The position numbers were made by a program, and so were the translations under genes. A stretch of DNA of 64,000 bases, from contig WHVA01000143.1 of the NCBI GenBank assembly GCA_015179125.1, positions 62,001 to 126,000 of the forward strand, given 5' to 3'. Positions 34,195 to 44,893 of the stretch are shown here, one piece after another. The stretch's first letter is position 1, and the number at the start of each line of letters is the position of its first letter. The stretch comes from Gautieria morchelliformis (taxonomy: Eukaryota; Basidiomycota; Agaricomycetes; Gomphales; Gomphaceae). The notes under the pieces are model-generated. The model searched no databases. It saw nothing but the letters and a program-made list of their open reading frames with translations, and had not been told where the DNA came from.

Positions 34195-34211
34195 CCCGCG
34201 CTTCGCGCGGG
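34195..34211 (-). other. Helitron 3' hairpin (unit 2)
   Basis: Seven-base-pair perfect stem CCCGCGC/GCGCGGG with TTC loop, 7 bp from CTAG. It is the presumed termination signal of rolling-circle replication. Confidence 0.85.
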
Positions 34212-34332
34212 GGTGTAGGTCAAACACATCGGTAAGGTCAAGTGCATTGGGGAAAATCAAAGTAACCAATTTGCATCAAGTAAAATCAAGTAACACACAT
34301 AAACCATATCAAGAGAAGTGGATATAATAAAA

Positions 34333-37300
34333 TCAAGGAGCTCTAAGTAATACATCTTTATATACAATGTTGGTTGTGTCCAAACCCTCCTCAAGCAAGA
34401 CCTTCACTCTGTTCCAATTGGTCCCTCTTGATACACCAACATACAACTGACCATGTCCAAACACTGGATATCTCAGGTCCAGCCCAACCGTACCCAAAGA
34501 CTGTCCTTGAGACTTGTTGATAGTCATTGCAAATGCCAAACGCACTGGAAACTGCCTCCTTTGCAGCACAAATGGCAACTCTCCCTCTGATGGCTTAATG
34601 ATGATCCTGGGGATGAAAGCAATATTGCCTGCACATGGACCTGAGATGATCCTGACCTCCAACACTCTAATGCTTATCCTCACCAACCGCAACCTTGTCC
34701 CATTGCATAGTCCTTGCTTCTGATCCAAATTGCGCAACAGCATCAGAGGCACTCCAGGCTTGACTTGCAAGCGAGCAGGAGGAAGACAGCCCATCTCTAT
34801 GGAATTCAGATACTCCACAGGATACCGATCTGCATCATCGGATTCTTCAATGGAATTTGCGCAGTGCAAGACCTGAGCATCACCTGGAAACTCCCTAAAC
34901 ACCATGGAATTGATCTCATTGACCTCAGTGTTTCTGGCACAGAGGATGGCACGCTCCAAAAAGTAATTGTCCTGGGCAGGGACATGATTGCCAATGCCAG
35001 GGTATATTTCCTGGATCAGATCTTCAATTCCAGGGCCACAAACCATGTGAGGAGGGAGTGAGAACGTATGATCTAGTGGGAGATCCTTTCCCTGGCCCAC
35101 ATTCTGCAGCCATTCTGCAAACCTGGCTCTGTCAGGGTCATTTCTCACCCGCATGTTCTCTGTCAGATGGAGGACATTGATCTTTGGCCACAGATATGAC
35201 TTCTGAAGGGTAGCTCCCACGATATCCTCCTTGGAGCCTTTAGGGACAATTGGGAGAGTCTGCTGAAAGTCACCTCCAAAGGCGACCGTGATGCCACCAA
35301 AGGGTCTGTCAGGCTGGTCAAGGAAATCCCTCAGTGTCCTGTCAATGGCCTCTATGGCATGGCGATGCTGCATTGCAGCCTCATCCCAGATGAGGAGACT
35401 GGCCTGTCTCAGCATGTCAGCCTTGTCAGAGTTCTTTTTGATGGAGGAGAAAGAGCGCTCATGGACAGGAATGGGAATTCCAAGCATGCTATGAGAGGTT
35501 GTACCCTTAGTGAGGATAAGTGCAGCCATTGCAGATGAGGCTACTGCAATCACAATGAGGCTCTCCGCTCTACAGGAGTGGATTAGAGTGTTCCATGTGA
35601 ATGATTTCCCGGCGCCACCTGAGCCAGTGACAAAAAACATTTGTCCATCAGGTTTCCCATGAGCATCTCTGGTCAGTGCCGACCGTAATATCTGATCATG
35701 CGTGGACCTTTGCCCCTCATTCAGCCTGGGAACCTCCTCATCAGCTATGTTCCTCTCTTCAACACGGTCATAGTCCCTCTGCTCAGCTATGAACCTGTTT
35801 CCAATGAGGGCCTCCCACTCGCCTGCCACCCGAGGCATATCATCAAAGCTGCTCAAGGACATTCCACCCTGCTGGAGGATTTTTTCCAAGAGAAAGAGGC
35901 CAAAATCATAAACCTGATCGTCCTGTGGATCCTGCATACCATGTCTGATTTGGAGCTGATGTCTGAGATCATCACAGATGTGCTCCCTGAAGCCATCCCA
36001 TAGTCTGCCAGGACCTGATGGATTGCAATGGCCAAGGATGGTGGCAAAGAGATGTCTGAGCTGAGCACCTGTTTTCATGCCACTGGCTTCCTGGAGACAC
36101 AACCTCAACTCCTGATCGTCATCCAGAAGTCCCCTTGCACGACAGGCCTCCTTGTAAGTAGCATATTGTATGCCATCCACCGACCTAAGCTCCTCAAAGG
36201 ATCTAGCCCCCTTGACCACTGTGAGGAGAGTGCGCACAAAAAACCTCTCTCCTGATCTAGGGTTTGCAAAGTGAAGGCGACCGATGCTATAACCTCCTTG
36301 GCGTGGTGTCCATACCTTGTCCTGTGAGTGCCAGGTAAAATGCTCAGGAAACTCCACATAGAGCAGATCACGTGCTTCAGGGTAGATATCATTGGCCTCA
36401 AAGTAAGCCATGAGCGGTGTCTTTTTCGCCTCAGCCCTTTCCAGGATGTTGTCCACATCCTGGTTGGGATCAAAGATGATTGTGTGGTGGTCCTTTTCAT
36501 GGACTGGCAGTGCCATGACTGCAGGCACCTGGGTGTGGATTTCCCGCTCCAGCAACCTCCAACAGGCCTCATGAGCACTGACATAGCGAGCGTCCAGGTA
36601 CTGCTTAATTTCATCCTGGGTGCGACCAAACTCCATGGTGGTCCGATCATGACCCTTGTAGAGATACTTGTGGATATACTTGATACACCTCACATTGATG
36701 GTGAGTTCAGGGTTGATGTGACACCAGAATTTGAGCAAGAGCAGGGCAGAGTATGGCACAACCCATCTGTTGTCCAGCATGTCACCTCTGACATTGTGCA
36801 GCCTTCCATCATTGCGACGACGATATTTTGGATAGCCATCCTCATTCAGACTGGTTTCCTCACAGAAAGGCTTTGGGAAGCCTTTCTTGCACTTGCCATT
36901 TTCCATGCAGGGTGCGTTTGGTTTCATTTGTCCACAGGGACCATGTGTCATCAGCTCACAGACCAACCGGTAGAGGACAGGATGAGTCTCTGGATCAGGG
37001 AACTCTGCTGAAATCATTGAATCCACCTCATGTGGATGTCTGATCTTGGAATCTCTTTCAAACCAGATAAGAATATGCATGTGTGGGAGTCCCCTTTTCT
37101 GGAATTCAATGGTGTGGACGCGAGCGACGGTTTCCCCAAAAATCTTTTCCTTGACGATCAAGTCAATGAGGTATTTCTTTTTGAGCTGGAACACCCGCGA
37201 CACCAGGTCAGGCCTGTCCTGAGGAGTTTGTCCGGGCAACAATGCATCCAATACCTCCTGCCAGTTGGGATTGGCAGTCATGGTAATAAAGAGATCAGCC

Positions 37301-39327
37301 ACACCATGCTTCCTTGAAATGGCCAGAGAGTTCTGCAGGTTTTCCTGCATGTCCCGTGTCCCCCCCTGGAATGTGGCAGGCAGAATGGATCTTGCACCCA
37401 AGTTGTTTGGATCTCTGTCATTGTCATTGCGATGAAAGGCATCCATCATCTGGTTATACATCTCAGCACGGAGAGTGTGTTGATTTGTCCTGATCCACCA
37501 CAGCCTGCTTTGCTCTGCAGCGGCCCAAGAGTCTACAATGTACTGCTGGAATAATTTGCCAGCGCGCAGGAGTGTTGTAGGTTCTTCTGTTCTCTGGAAG
37601 AGACGATAGGAATGGAACTGAATTTGGGTGACATGCCCACTTCGCTCACGCCCGCCTGGTAATTGGCGATAGCGAATACCAGGTTGCCACCCCAACTCTC
37701 CCCTGGGAAAGAGCAAGACATAGTGAAGAGAGGCATAGTTTGGATTCATATCGGATACCCTTTGAAAGCGTCCACCTTTGAGCTGGACAATAACATCCCT
37801 AGGTTCAGGGTTGATGCCATCTCCAGGAAGAACCACCGCAATCTCATCCGCAGTAGGGATATTATACCTCCTAGGATCCCTGTGTTCCCTGTATGTGAGC
37901 CTAGCCCGGATCTCACCATTCTGTCCCTGAGCTCTGAGCCTCTCAGCCGCTTGTCTATATATGGGAACATGAGGATTGCATAAGAGGAGCATTTCCTGCA
38001 AGTCTCCCATGATAGTTGGAGACAGACCTGGGTTACGCGTGTTCCTCTGTTCCAAAGCCAATGCTGGATCATATATATAAAGTTGGGCATACTGTATCCG
38101 CCTCCCAGGGTTAGGGATGAGAGAGCCATGAATATGATACAGTTCGCCCTGCAGCTTGAGGACATATGGACCACGACCCTCCCGAAGCAAATCTAGATCA
38201 AACTCGGCTCCCAAGGAAGTGAATGCAAATGCAGCATTGTACTGCCTGATGTTCTGGCGAAACTGTTTGGCCTCAGGGTCCTGGCCCTCTAAGAGCCGTC
38301 TCAATGGCTGAGGGAGCACTGGCAGCTCTGGAAGCTGCACCTTTCCTTGTATACAGCAATCACCAAACCTGGGCCGCACATTTGAGGATTTCTGCAGGCG
38401 TTCTGCCATCCAGTGCAATGCTTTACAGTCAGGGCAGGAAATAACCATGGGACCCAAATCATGACGCTGCACATCTGCCTCGATTATTCTAGAGCGACCA
38501 AGTGGAATAGGAGGAGGAGGTTGCTGAGGACGCTGCCGAGGTGCAGGGAGTGGCTGAGGAGGCTGAGGAGGTGCAGGGAGTGGCAGAAGATGCTGAGGAG
38601 GTGCAGGGAGTGGCAGAAGACGCTGTGGAGGTGCAGGGAGTGGCTGAGGTGGCTGAGGAGGTGCAGGGAGTTGCTGAGGAGGCTGAGGAGGTGCAGGGAG
38701 TCGCTGAAGAGGCTGCAGAAGCGCAGGGAGTAGCCGAGGCATTGGTCTTATTGCATTGGCCTGAGCCGGCAATGCTGCCACTCCTGCAGAACCTACTACA
38801 GAAGGATTAGCTGCCTGTCTACCTCTTCCCAATTGCTGCAATATAGCAGACTGCTCAGCAGCCTGAGCACGCAACTGTGCAATTCCTGCAGAACCAACCA
38901 CAGGAAGATTGGGAGGTGGCCGTATAGGCTCCTGCCTGTATCTTCTCACAGGCTGTGCTGCTGGGATTGCTGCTAACTGAGCACGCAGGGCTGCCACCTG
39001 CTGTCCAGGACTGGGATCCGGAGGACGTGACGGCCCTGCAGGCATAGGAGGACGTGGTGGCCCTGCAAGGATAGGAGGACGTGATGGCCCAGCCACAGGT
39101 TGTTGAAAAGGATCAGCGACATTGCTTCTAGGAGGAGGGCGAGGGATGGCAAAAGGCTGTGGTGGAGGGGGAGGCTGGTCCTGAGCTCTGACAGCAGCAG
39201 CAGCAAGTGCACGCGCTCTCCGATCAGTGGGCGACGTCATATGACCCTCTTGCTCCTCCCTTGCCCTTTCACGCTCCTGCTGACGATTTCTCTCTGGAGT
39301 AGAAGGATCCCTGAGAAATGTAGGCAT
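34333..39327 (-). CDS. Helitron 2 Rep-helicase, 1664 residues
   Basis: Rolling-circle replication initiator fused to a PIF1-family 5'-3' DNA helicase; it would nick the TC/CTAG ends, unwind the strand and rejoin it. Residues 1-290 are a low-complexity proline/alanine region with LPAPPQPPQP repeats. Near residue 300 is a Cys/His motif (CPDCKALHWMAERL, later a Cys pair). The Rep domain has HMH in RGLPHMHILIWF (about 749) and the catalytic-tyrosine motif KYIHKYLYKG (about 885). The helicase has Walker A TGSGGAGKSFTWNTL (about 1236), Walker B LLIWDEAAM (about 1313), FGGDFQQTLPIV, ENMR and NKSQGQSLGTVGLDLRYPV with YVGVSRGTNW near the end. The length is usual for fungal Helitrons, no intron is needed, and ATG is at 39327. 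All key residues are present. Confidence 0.92.
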   Translation of the reverse strand: MPTFLRDPSTPERNRQQERERAREEQEGHMTSPTDRRARALAAAAVRAQDQPPPPPQPFAIPRPPPRSNVADPFQQPVAGPSRPPILAGPPRPPMPAGPSRPPDPSPGQQVAALRAQLAAIPAAQPVRRYRQEPIRPPPNLPVVGSAGIAQLRAQAAEQSAILQQLGRGRQAANPSVVGSAGVAALPAQANAIRPMPRLLPALLQPLQRLPAPPQPPQQLPAPPQPPQPLPAPPQRLLPLPAPPQHLLPLPAPPQPPQPLPAPRQRPQQPPPPIPLGRSRIIEADVQRHDLGPMVISCPDCKALHWMAERLQKSSNVRPRFGDCCIQGKVQLPELPVLPQPLRRLLEGQDPEAKQFRQNIRQYNAAFAFTSLGAEFDLDLLREGRGPYVLKLQGELYHIHGSLIPNPGRRIQYAQLYIYDPALALEQRNTRNPGLSPTIMGDLQEMLLLCNPHVPIYRQAAERLRAQGQNGEIRARLTYREHRDPRRYNIPTADEIAVVLPGDGINPEPRDVIVQLKGGRFQRVSDMNPNYASLHYVLLFPRGELGWQPGIRYRQLPGGRERSGHVTQIQFHSYRLFQRTEEPTTLLRAGKLFQQYIVDSWAAAEQSRLWWIRTNQHTLRAEMYNQMMDAFHRNDNDRDPNNLGARSILPATFQGGTRDMQENLQNSLAISRKHGVADLFITMTANPNWQEVLDALLPGQTPQDRPDLVSRVFQLKKKYLIDLIVKEKIFGETVARVHTIEFQKRGLPHMHILIWFERDSKIRHPHEVDSMISAEFPDPETHPVLYRLVCELMTHGPCGQMKPNAPCMENGKCKKGFPKPFCEETSLNEDGYPKYRRRNDGRLHNVRGDMLDNRWVVPYSALLLLKFWCHINPELTINVRCIKYIHKYLYKGHDRTTMEFGRTQDEIKQYLDARYVSAHEACWRLLEREIHTQVPAVMALPVHEKDHHTIIFDPNQDVDNILERAEAKKTPLMAYFEANDIYPEARDLLYVEFPEHFTWHSQDKVWTPRQGGYSIGRLHFANPRSGERFFVRTLLTVVKGARSFEELRSVDGIQYATYKEACRARGLLDDDQELRLCLQEASGMKTGAQLRHLFATILGHCNPSGPGRLWDGFREHICDDLRHQLQIRHGMQDPQDDQVYDFGLFLLEKILQQGGMSLSSFDDMPRVAGEWEALIGNRFIAEQRDYDRVEERNIADEEVPRLNEGQRSTHDQILRSALTRDAHGKPDGQMFFVTGSGGAGKSFTWNTLIHSCRAESLIVIAVASSAMAALILTKGTTSHSMLGIPIPVHERSFSSIKKNSDKADMLRQASLLIWDEAAMQHRHAIEAIDRTLRDFLDQPDRPFGGITVAFGGDFQQTLPIVPKGSKEDIVGATLQKSYLWPKINVLHLTENMRVRNDPDRARFAEWLQNVGQGKDLPLDHTFSLPPHMVCGPGIEDLIQEIYPGIGNHVPAQDNYFLERAILCARNTEVNEINSMVFREFPGDAQVLHCANSIEESDDADRYPVEYLNSIEMGCLPPARLQVKPGVPLMLLRNLDQKQGLCNGTRLRLVRISIRVLEVRIISGPCAGNIAFIPRIIIKPSEGELPFVLQRRQFPVRLAFAMTINKSQGQSLGTVGLDLRYPVFGHGQLYVGVSRGTNWNRVKVLLEEGLDTTNIVYKDVLLRAP
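38535..38740 (-). repeat. 30 bp coding minisatellite in Rep-helicase
   Basis: About seven units of GAGGTGCAGGGAGTGGCTGA-type sequence with a 30 bp period encode LPAPPQPPQP-like decapeptides in the N-terminal linker of the Helitron 2 protein. The Helitron 1 protein has proline-rich sequence here but with a different repeat. The array probably varies in copy number without harming the enzyme. Confidence 0.75.
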
Positions 39328-39399
39328 AAGCTTAGAGGAACAATCAAGCTACCCCACTTCAACTTACATTTGCAAGCAGATGCTGTTGTTGTTAATTTT

Positions 39400-39640
39400 C
39401 CTTGGGCAAAGTCAGGGGAATTTATTAATTTCTAATTAAATAAAAGTCAGACAGCTCACACCAGACCACAGAGAAATACATACATACCAAGGAAGGGACA
39501 GGGAGTTTGTTTGTTAGGCAAAGTCAAGGGAATTTATTAATTTCTATTTAAAAAAAAAACAAAAAAATGTCAGATGGCTCACACCAGACCACAGAGAAAT
39601 ATATGTACCAAGGAAGGGATGGGGAATTTTTTTGATGAAA
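39400..39640. repeat. Two-copy direct repeat of about 120-130 bp
   Basis: A unit beginning near GGCAAAGTCAGGGGAATTTA and containing CTCACACCAGACCACAGAGA and ACCAAGGAAGGGA occurs twice in tandem in the 5' non-coding part of Helitron 2. The GCAAAGTCAGG and TTTATTRATWTCTA core also appears in the repeats at 42590-43030 and 45920-46150, so all units of the array share it. Confidence 0.7.
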
Positions 39641-40224
39641 ATATCCAAGTCTTCTTCGGCTATCCAACTGGAATAATTCCAGTAAAAGGTCCTGGTCCTG
39701 GTCCTGGTCCTGGGGAGATGTCTTCTTCAGCCACCAGTAGTGCAAGTCAACACTGAAAGAACTGCAATGCAATTGTGGCTCCCTCTAAGGCAGCCTGGGA
39801 TGATTACCTGGCTCCTTAGCAGAGAAAAAGCTGCCCCAATGAAGGGGTCAACCCCAATAGTTCACAGCAGAGATCTCCCTGGGAAGAGATCTTTTGTAGT
39901 CTACACTATATAGGCTATCTATTAATTCACTCTCACGCAATTTTATTCTATCTAGAGGGCAGAGAGGAGAGGAGGGTGGTGGTGGAGTGCGCAAAAGCGG
40001 CTGCGCAGCGTTCTGCCAGCGCAGCGCGGCTTTGAGCGCTTGAGCCACCAGAACGCTGCGCAGCCTCGAGCGCTGGAGCCGGCAGACCGGCGTGAACCGC
40101 GGGTAGGGCGTAGGGCTCGCGGCTGCGCCGCTCGCGCGCTCCGCTGACAAACTAATGACCAAGCATTGGTCAGCGGGCCCACAACCACCCACCCCCCGCG
40201 TTTAACTCTTAGACTAGGTGGGTA

Positions 40225-40241
40225 CCCGCGCTTCGCGCGGG
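40225..40241 (-). other. Helitron 3' hairpin (unit 3)
   Basis: The same perfect CCCGCGC-TTC-GCGCGGG stem as in Helitron 2, the same distance from CTAG. Only the flanking subterminal bases differ. Confidence 0.85.
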
Positions 40242-40680
40242 GGTGTAGGTCAAGCGCCTTGGTAAGGTCAAATGCATCAGTAAGGTCAAGTGAATCAGTA
40301 AGGTCAAGTGCATTGGGGTAAATAGGATCATGCAAAATATATCCCTGATCATATAGTATCATGAATCATGTATGCACCCATGGAACAGCCGAACATGCAG
40401 AGCTCTCTCTCGACCTCTGGGATGGGCCTCCCAGCGACTCTAGACATGAAAATGGTAATAGTCTTGACTGAATCATCAGAGATTATAAGATTGCGCCTAT
40501 TGCCATAATCCACAGGTTTCAAAGCTTGTGCATTGTGAAATAGACCCAATAGTGATCTTGGGGATCCTGAATTTTGACAATGTGGTTATATTGATATGCC
40601 AGCTGATCCTCTGGTGACACTCACAGAACCAGAAACAATGCCAAAATCAGAAATGGGGGAAGACCCAAAGTGCAGTTGGA

Positions 40681-42530
40681 TAGCATGTCCTTACACGTAA
40701 CGTGTCCTCACAGGTAGTATGTGCTCACACGTAATGTGTCCCCACAGGTAGAGTGTCCTCACACATAACGTGTCCCCACACAAAACATGTCCCACACATA
40801 ACATGTCCCACACGTAATGTGTCCTCACATGTAACGTGTCCCCACAGGTAGTGTGTCCTCACACGTAACGTGTCCTCACAGGTAGTGTGTCCCCAGACGT
40901 AACGTGTCCTCACAGGTAGTGTGTCCCCACACGTAACGTGTCCTCACAGGTAGCGTGTCCCCACACATAACGTGTCCTCACAGGTAGCGTGTCCTCACAG
41001 GTAGCGTGTCCTCACAGGTAGCGTGTCCTCACAGGTAGCGTGTCCCCACATGTAACGTGTCCTCACAGGTAGCATGTCCCCACACGTAACATGTCCCCAC
41101 AGGTAGCATGTCCCCACACATAACGTGTCCCCACACATAATGTGTCCCCACAGGTAGCGTGTCCCCACAGGTAGCGTGTCCCCACCGGTAGCATGTCCCC
41201 ACCGGTAGCGTGCCCCCACATGTAACGTGTCCCCACCGGTAGCGTGTCCCCACATGTAACATGTCCCCACTGGTAGTGTGTCCTCACATGTAACGTGTCC
41301 CCACACATAACATGTCCCACACGTAACATGTCCTCACAGGCAGCGTGTCCCCACACGCAACGTGTCCTCACAGGTAGCATGTCCCCACACGTAATGTGTC
41401 CCCACAGGTAGCGTGTCCCCACAGGTAGCATGTCCTCACAGGTAGCATGTCCCCACCGGTAGCGTGCCCCCACATGTAACGTGTCCCCACCGGTAGCGTG
41501 TCCCCACACGTAACATGTCCCCACTGGTAGTGTGTGCTCACATGTAACGTGTCCCCACACATAACATGTCCCACACGTAATATGTCCTCACAGGCAGCGT
41601 GTTCCCACACGCAACGTGTCCTCACAGGTAGCGTGTCCCCACACGCAACGTGTCCTCACAGGTAGCGTGTCCCCACACGCAACGTGTCCTCACAGGTAGC
41701 GTGTCCCCACAGGTAGCGTGTCCCCACAGGTAGCATGTCCCCACACATAACGTGTCCCCACAGGTAGCGTGTCCCCACAGGTAGCGTGTCCCCACAGGTA
41801 GCGTGTCCCCACAGGTAGCGTGTCCCCACCGGTAGCATGTCCCCACCGGTAGCGTGCCCCCACATGTAACGTGTCCCCACCGGTAGCGTGTCCCCACACG
41901 TAACATGTCCCCACTGGTAGTGTGTCCTCACATGTAACGTGTCCCCACACATAACATGTCCCACACGTAACATGTCCTCACAGGCAGCGTGTCCCCACAC
42001 GCAACGTGTCCTCACAGGTAGCGTGTCCCCACACGTAACGTGTCCCCACAGGTAGCATGTCCCCACACATAACGTGTCCCCACAGGTAGCGTGTCCCCAC
42101 CGGTAGCGTGCCCCCACATGTAACGTGTCCCCACCGGTAGCGTGCCCCCACATGTAACGTGTCCCCACCGGTAGCGTGTCCCCACACGTAACATGTCCCC
42201 ACTGGTAGTGTGTCCTCACATGTAACGTGTCCCCACACATAACATGTCCCACACATAACATGTCCTCACAGGCAGCGTGTCCCCACACGCAACGTGTCCT
42301 CACAGGTAGCATGTCCCCACACGTAATGTGTCCCCACCGGTAGCGTGTCCCCACAGGTAGCATGTCCTCACAGGTAGCATGTCCCCACACGTAATGTGTC
42401 CCCACCGGTAGCGTGTCCCCACAGGTAGCGTGTCCCCACATGTAACGTGTCCTCACAGGTAGCATGTCCCCACACGTAACATGTCCTCACAGGTAGCATG
42501 TCCCCAAACATAACATGTCCTCACACATAT
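40681..42530. repeat. 17 bp minisatellite, about 109 copies
   Basis: Consensus near GTGTCCYCACAGGTAGC, repeated head to tail for about 1.85 kb with point variants (CACACGTAA, CACCGGTAG, CACATGTAA). Variants fall into blocks: a segment with CATGTCCCACACGTAA then CAGGCAGCGTGT recurs near 41300, 41560, 41950 and 42240, so multi-unit segments have been duplicated. Because 17 is not a multiple of three and the unit has no stop on the minus strand, all three minus frames stay open and give the same 17-residue repeat (TCGDTLPVGTRYLWGHA). I do not think it is translated. Confidence 0.92.
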
Positions 42531-42589
42531 CAGGGACATGTATCAGTATCTATTTTGTGACATATATACAATAGCAAAAGAAACCACAT

Positions 42590-43030
42590 TTAAGCAGCTG
42601 TTGTCATTAATTTTAGCAAAGTCAGGATAATTTATTGATATCTACCTTTTGAAAAAATGTCAAAAAAATGTACACTACATTTAAGCTGAAGCTGGTACAA
42701 AGTTTAGCAAAGTCAGGATAATTCATTGATATCTATATTTATTTTTCAAAGAAAGATAAAAAGAAAACACACTACATTAAAACAGAAGTTGTTATTAACT
42801 TTAACCAAGTCAGAATAAGTTATTGATATCTACTTGCGAAAAAATATCAAAAAAATGTACAGGATATTTAAGTTGGCCATGATTAAGGTTAGCAAGTTAG
42901 ATTTATTGATGTCTATTTGCGAAAAAATATCAAAAAAATGTACATGATAATTAAGTTGGCTATTAATAAGTTAGGTTTATTGATATGTATTTGCGAAAAA
43001 ATATCAAAAAAATATACAGGACATTGAAGC
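42590..43030. repeat. About 90 bp tandem repeat, about five degenerate copies
   Basis: Units contain TTAGCAAAGTCAGGATAATT, TTATTGATATCTA and GAAAAAATRTCAAAAAAATG. They recur about every 75-95 bp, each diverged. A similar but shorter array is in unit D at 45920-46150. Both follow a conserved GGGACATGTATCARTATCT block. Confidence 0.75.
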
Positions 43031-43187
43031 AGAAGCTGGTGTCAATTCACAGCCAGAGAAGCCCAGAGACACCCAGAGACACACACAAAGACACCCAGAG
43101 CCCAGCCAAAGCAATAGTAAGCCCACCAGCACAGCCAGAGCGCAGGAGGACACCAGTGGGGAGTGCGGTTCTGCAGCATCGCTCTCT

Positions 43188-43260
43188 TTATACCAAGCGA
43201 AGGGTCGTGCACGGACCACTCGCGTATGGTCGCGAACCGGTCACGTGACCTGGGACGCTG
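43188..43260 (-). promoter_or_regulatory. Conserved GC-rich 5' block of Helitron units
   Basis: TTTATACC, then CGTGCACGGACCA, CTCG.TA..GTCGCGAAC and GGTCACGTGACC, occur here and again at 46787-46860. Conservation between two otherwise diverged non-autonomous units suggests a cis-acting role (promoter or origin), but that is inference. Confidence 0.4.
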
Positions 43261-43399
43261 CTGCGCAGCGTCAATGGTCTGGGCTGGGCCTGGGCCTAGG
43301 GCTCGCGGCTGCGCCGCTCGCTCCGCTGACCTAATTTTTACGTAACATTATTTGTAAGCGGTGCCCACAACCACCCACCCCCCGCGTTTCACTCTTAGA

Positions 43400-43598
43400 C
43401 TAGGTGGATACCCGCGCTTCGCGCGGGGGTGCAAGTCAAATGCCTCGGTAAGGTCAAACACATCAGCAAGGTCAAACACCTTGCATAAATCAAACTTGGG
43501 ATAAGTCAAACACATTCTGATAAGAAAATTTCTTTCAGATAAGTAAAACACATCTTATTGATTGAAAGTAGCTCTAAGTAACACATCAAGGTAGGTAA
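43400..43598 (-). mobile_element. Helitron 3' end fragment (unit 4)
   Basis: CTAG at 43400-43403 and the perfect hairpin at 43411-43427 start about 200 bp of Helitron 3' sequence, running to AGTAACACATCAAGGTAGGTAA. At 43599 it is broken by an LTR. The same sequence continues intact at 44896-45022, so this is either a severed piece or a second partial copy. Confidence 0.7.
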
Positions 43599-44534
43599 TG
43601 TTATGACCATGCTGCTTGACCAACTCTGGTACCTCCATGCCTCCTCTGGCTCTATTCTGCAATGTCCACACTTTGACCTTTTGATCCCCTTGTTCTTTAC
43701 TATTCACATACTTCCCCTTTTGACTCTATTCACCGGCCTTCCCTACTTGACCCTTAGCATAGCAAGTCCGGAGCATCAGGAGATCCATTTGTTCCACTAT
43801 CAATGTTACGACTGTTCCGCTCAACCATCTCCGCCATATCCGCATATCCTACACACCACCTCTGCACCGCCTCCGCACCACCTCCGACTCTATTCCGCAA
43901 CATCCGCACCATCCGCAACCCTCTACCTCGACCCTTGTGATTTCAGTACCCCTGGCCACCTCCAGATACCGGCCCCCGTACTCGACCCTGAACACAGCAA
44001 GATACCATTTCCGTAATTCCGTTTCTTCTGATGCCTATTGTACTTACTCGCCTTGTTCTTTGCCATTGTACTTACCCTACCCTGCACCCCCCTTGTCATC
44101 CCATTGTTCTGCATTAGTTACTTGCCCCGTATGTCTATCCGATTCCTGCACTCTCCGGAATTTGCTTAGTACCATACCATTACCTGTTGCTTCAGCTCTT
44201 TGTATAAAACCCCCTCATGTATGTCTCCGTTTCTGCAATCAGATAATTGACTTCAATACGTGATTCCCTTCGCACTGTCTCCTGTTCTTAGCACAGCGAG
44301 TTTTGCTAGTCTTGTCTCCTTCCGCTCTCGACCCTCTGTCCTCCCCCTACTCCGACCTTTGATCTCCGACCCTCGAACCTCGACTCTCAGTACTCTGTTC
44401 CCGACTTCTGCCTTCTCCAATATCCGGAAGTCAACCCCGAAATACTTAGGACAGTAGTTCATCAGGGGCACAACACATAAGTTGAAGCCGTTGTCCTTTC
44501 CAGTTCCGACCTCCGGGAATTCCAATACGTAACA
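43599..44534 (+). repeat. LTR, TATAAAACCC family
   Basis: Begins TGTTATGACC and ends TACGTAACA (TGTTA/TAACA inverted ends), about 936 bp. A TATA box in CTTTGTATAAAACCC lies near 44200. It interrupts Helitron sequence. The flanking 5 bp (GGTAA and ATCAA) do not match, because the right side has been rearranged into a second, truncated LTR. Confidence 0.65.
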
Positions 44535-44893
44535 ATCAATTAGACCCATATTCCCCTTGTTCTTTTGCCTATTGATTGTTCTTAGTTCTACCCGGCACCC
44601 CCTTGTAGTTCCTCTTGTTCCGTATTAGTTACGTACTCCATTTATCCTAGTCACTTTTGCTTGCACTGGAATTGCTTACCTCTACCTTCTGACATGTTGT
44701 CTCAGCTCTTTGTATAAAACCCAGTCATGTGTGCCTCTGTTCTGCAATCAGATAATTGACTTTGATATGTGACTCCCTTTGCACTGTTTCCTGTTCTTAC
44801 CACAGCAAGTACTTGCAAGGCCTCTGTCTCTCTGACCTCTGCCTTCCAACTCAATTTCTGATATCCAACTTAACTCGATTCTTGAACCCTTAC
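44535..44893 (+). repeat. Truncated second LTR of the same family
   Basis: Aligns with about 44015-44350 of the preceding LTR, including CTTTGTATAAAACCCAGTCA and GCAATCAGATAATTGACTT. It also matches 58720-58920. Its 5' end is missing and its 3' end runs into the diverged Helitron end at 44896. Confidence 0.6.

Larger units (their letters stand above)
34184..40213 (-). mobile_element. Helitron 2 (autonomous, coding region intact)
   Basis: About 6.03 kb. The 3' end on the minus strand is the perfect hairpin CCCGCGC-TTC-GCGCGGG (34195-34211), 7 bp more, then CTAG (34184-34187) followed by T. The 5' end is TC at 40212-40213, abutting the CTAG of the next unit. It contains one uninterrupted 1664-codon Rep-helicase. 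Both ends are present and the gene is open, so it could be active or only recently silent. Confidence 0.8.
40214..43399 (-). mobile_element. Helitron unit 3 (non-autonomous, minisatellite-filled)
   Basis: About 3.19 kb, bounded by CTAG (40214-40217) with the perfect hairpin at 40225-40241, and by TC at 43398-43399 abutting the next CTAG. It has no Rep-helicase. It holds about 300 bp of 3' sequence, a ~1.85 kb array of 17 bp units, a block of ~90 bp repeats, and the common 5' terminal region. It must be mobilised by Rep-helicase supplied in trans, plausibly from an element like Helitron 2. Confidence 0.75.

Noticed and set aside
33423-34247. 274-residue hydrophobic minus-strand frame that looks like a multi-pass membrane protein
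   Set aside because: It is a translation of the 150 bp tandem repeat, whose length is a multiple of three. It has no start context or conservation and sits in a Helitron's non-coding 5' region.
41656-42465. 269-residue Cys/Trp/Gly-rich repeat protein on the minus strand
   Set aside because: It is a translation of the 17 bp minisatellite. The same peptide appears in all three frames, so openness reflects the repeat unit, not selection.
40681-42530. CRISPR-like array
   Set aside because: The units are directly adjacent 17 bp repeats with no unique spacers, and the genome is eukaryotic; this is a minisatellite.
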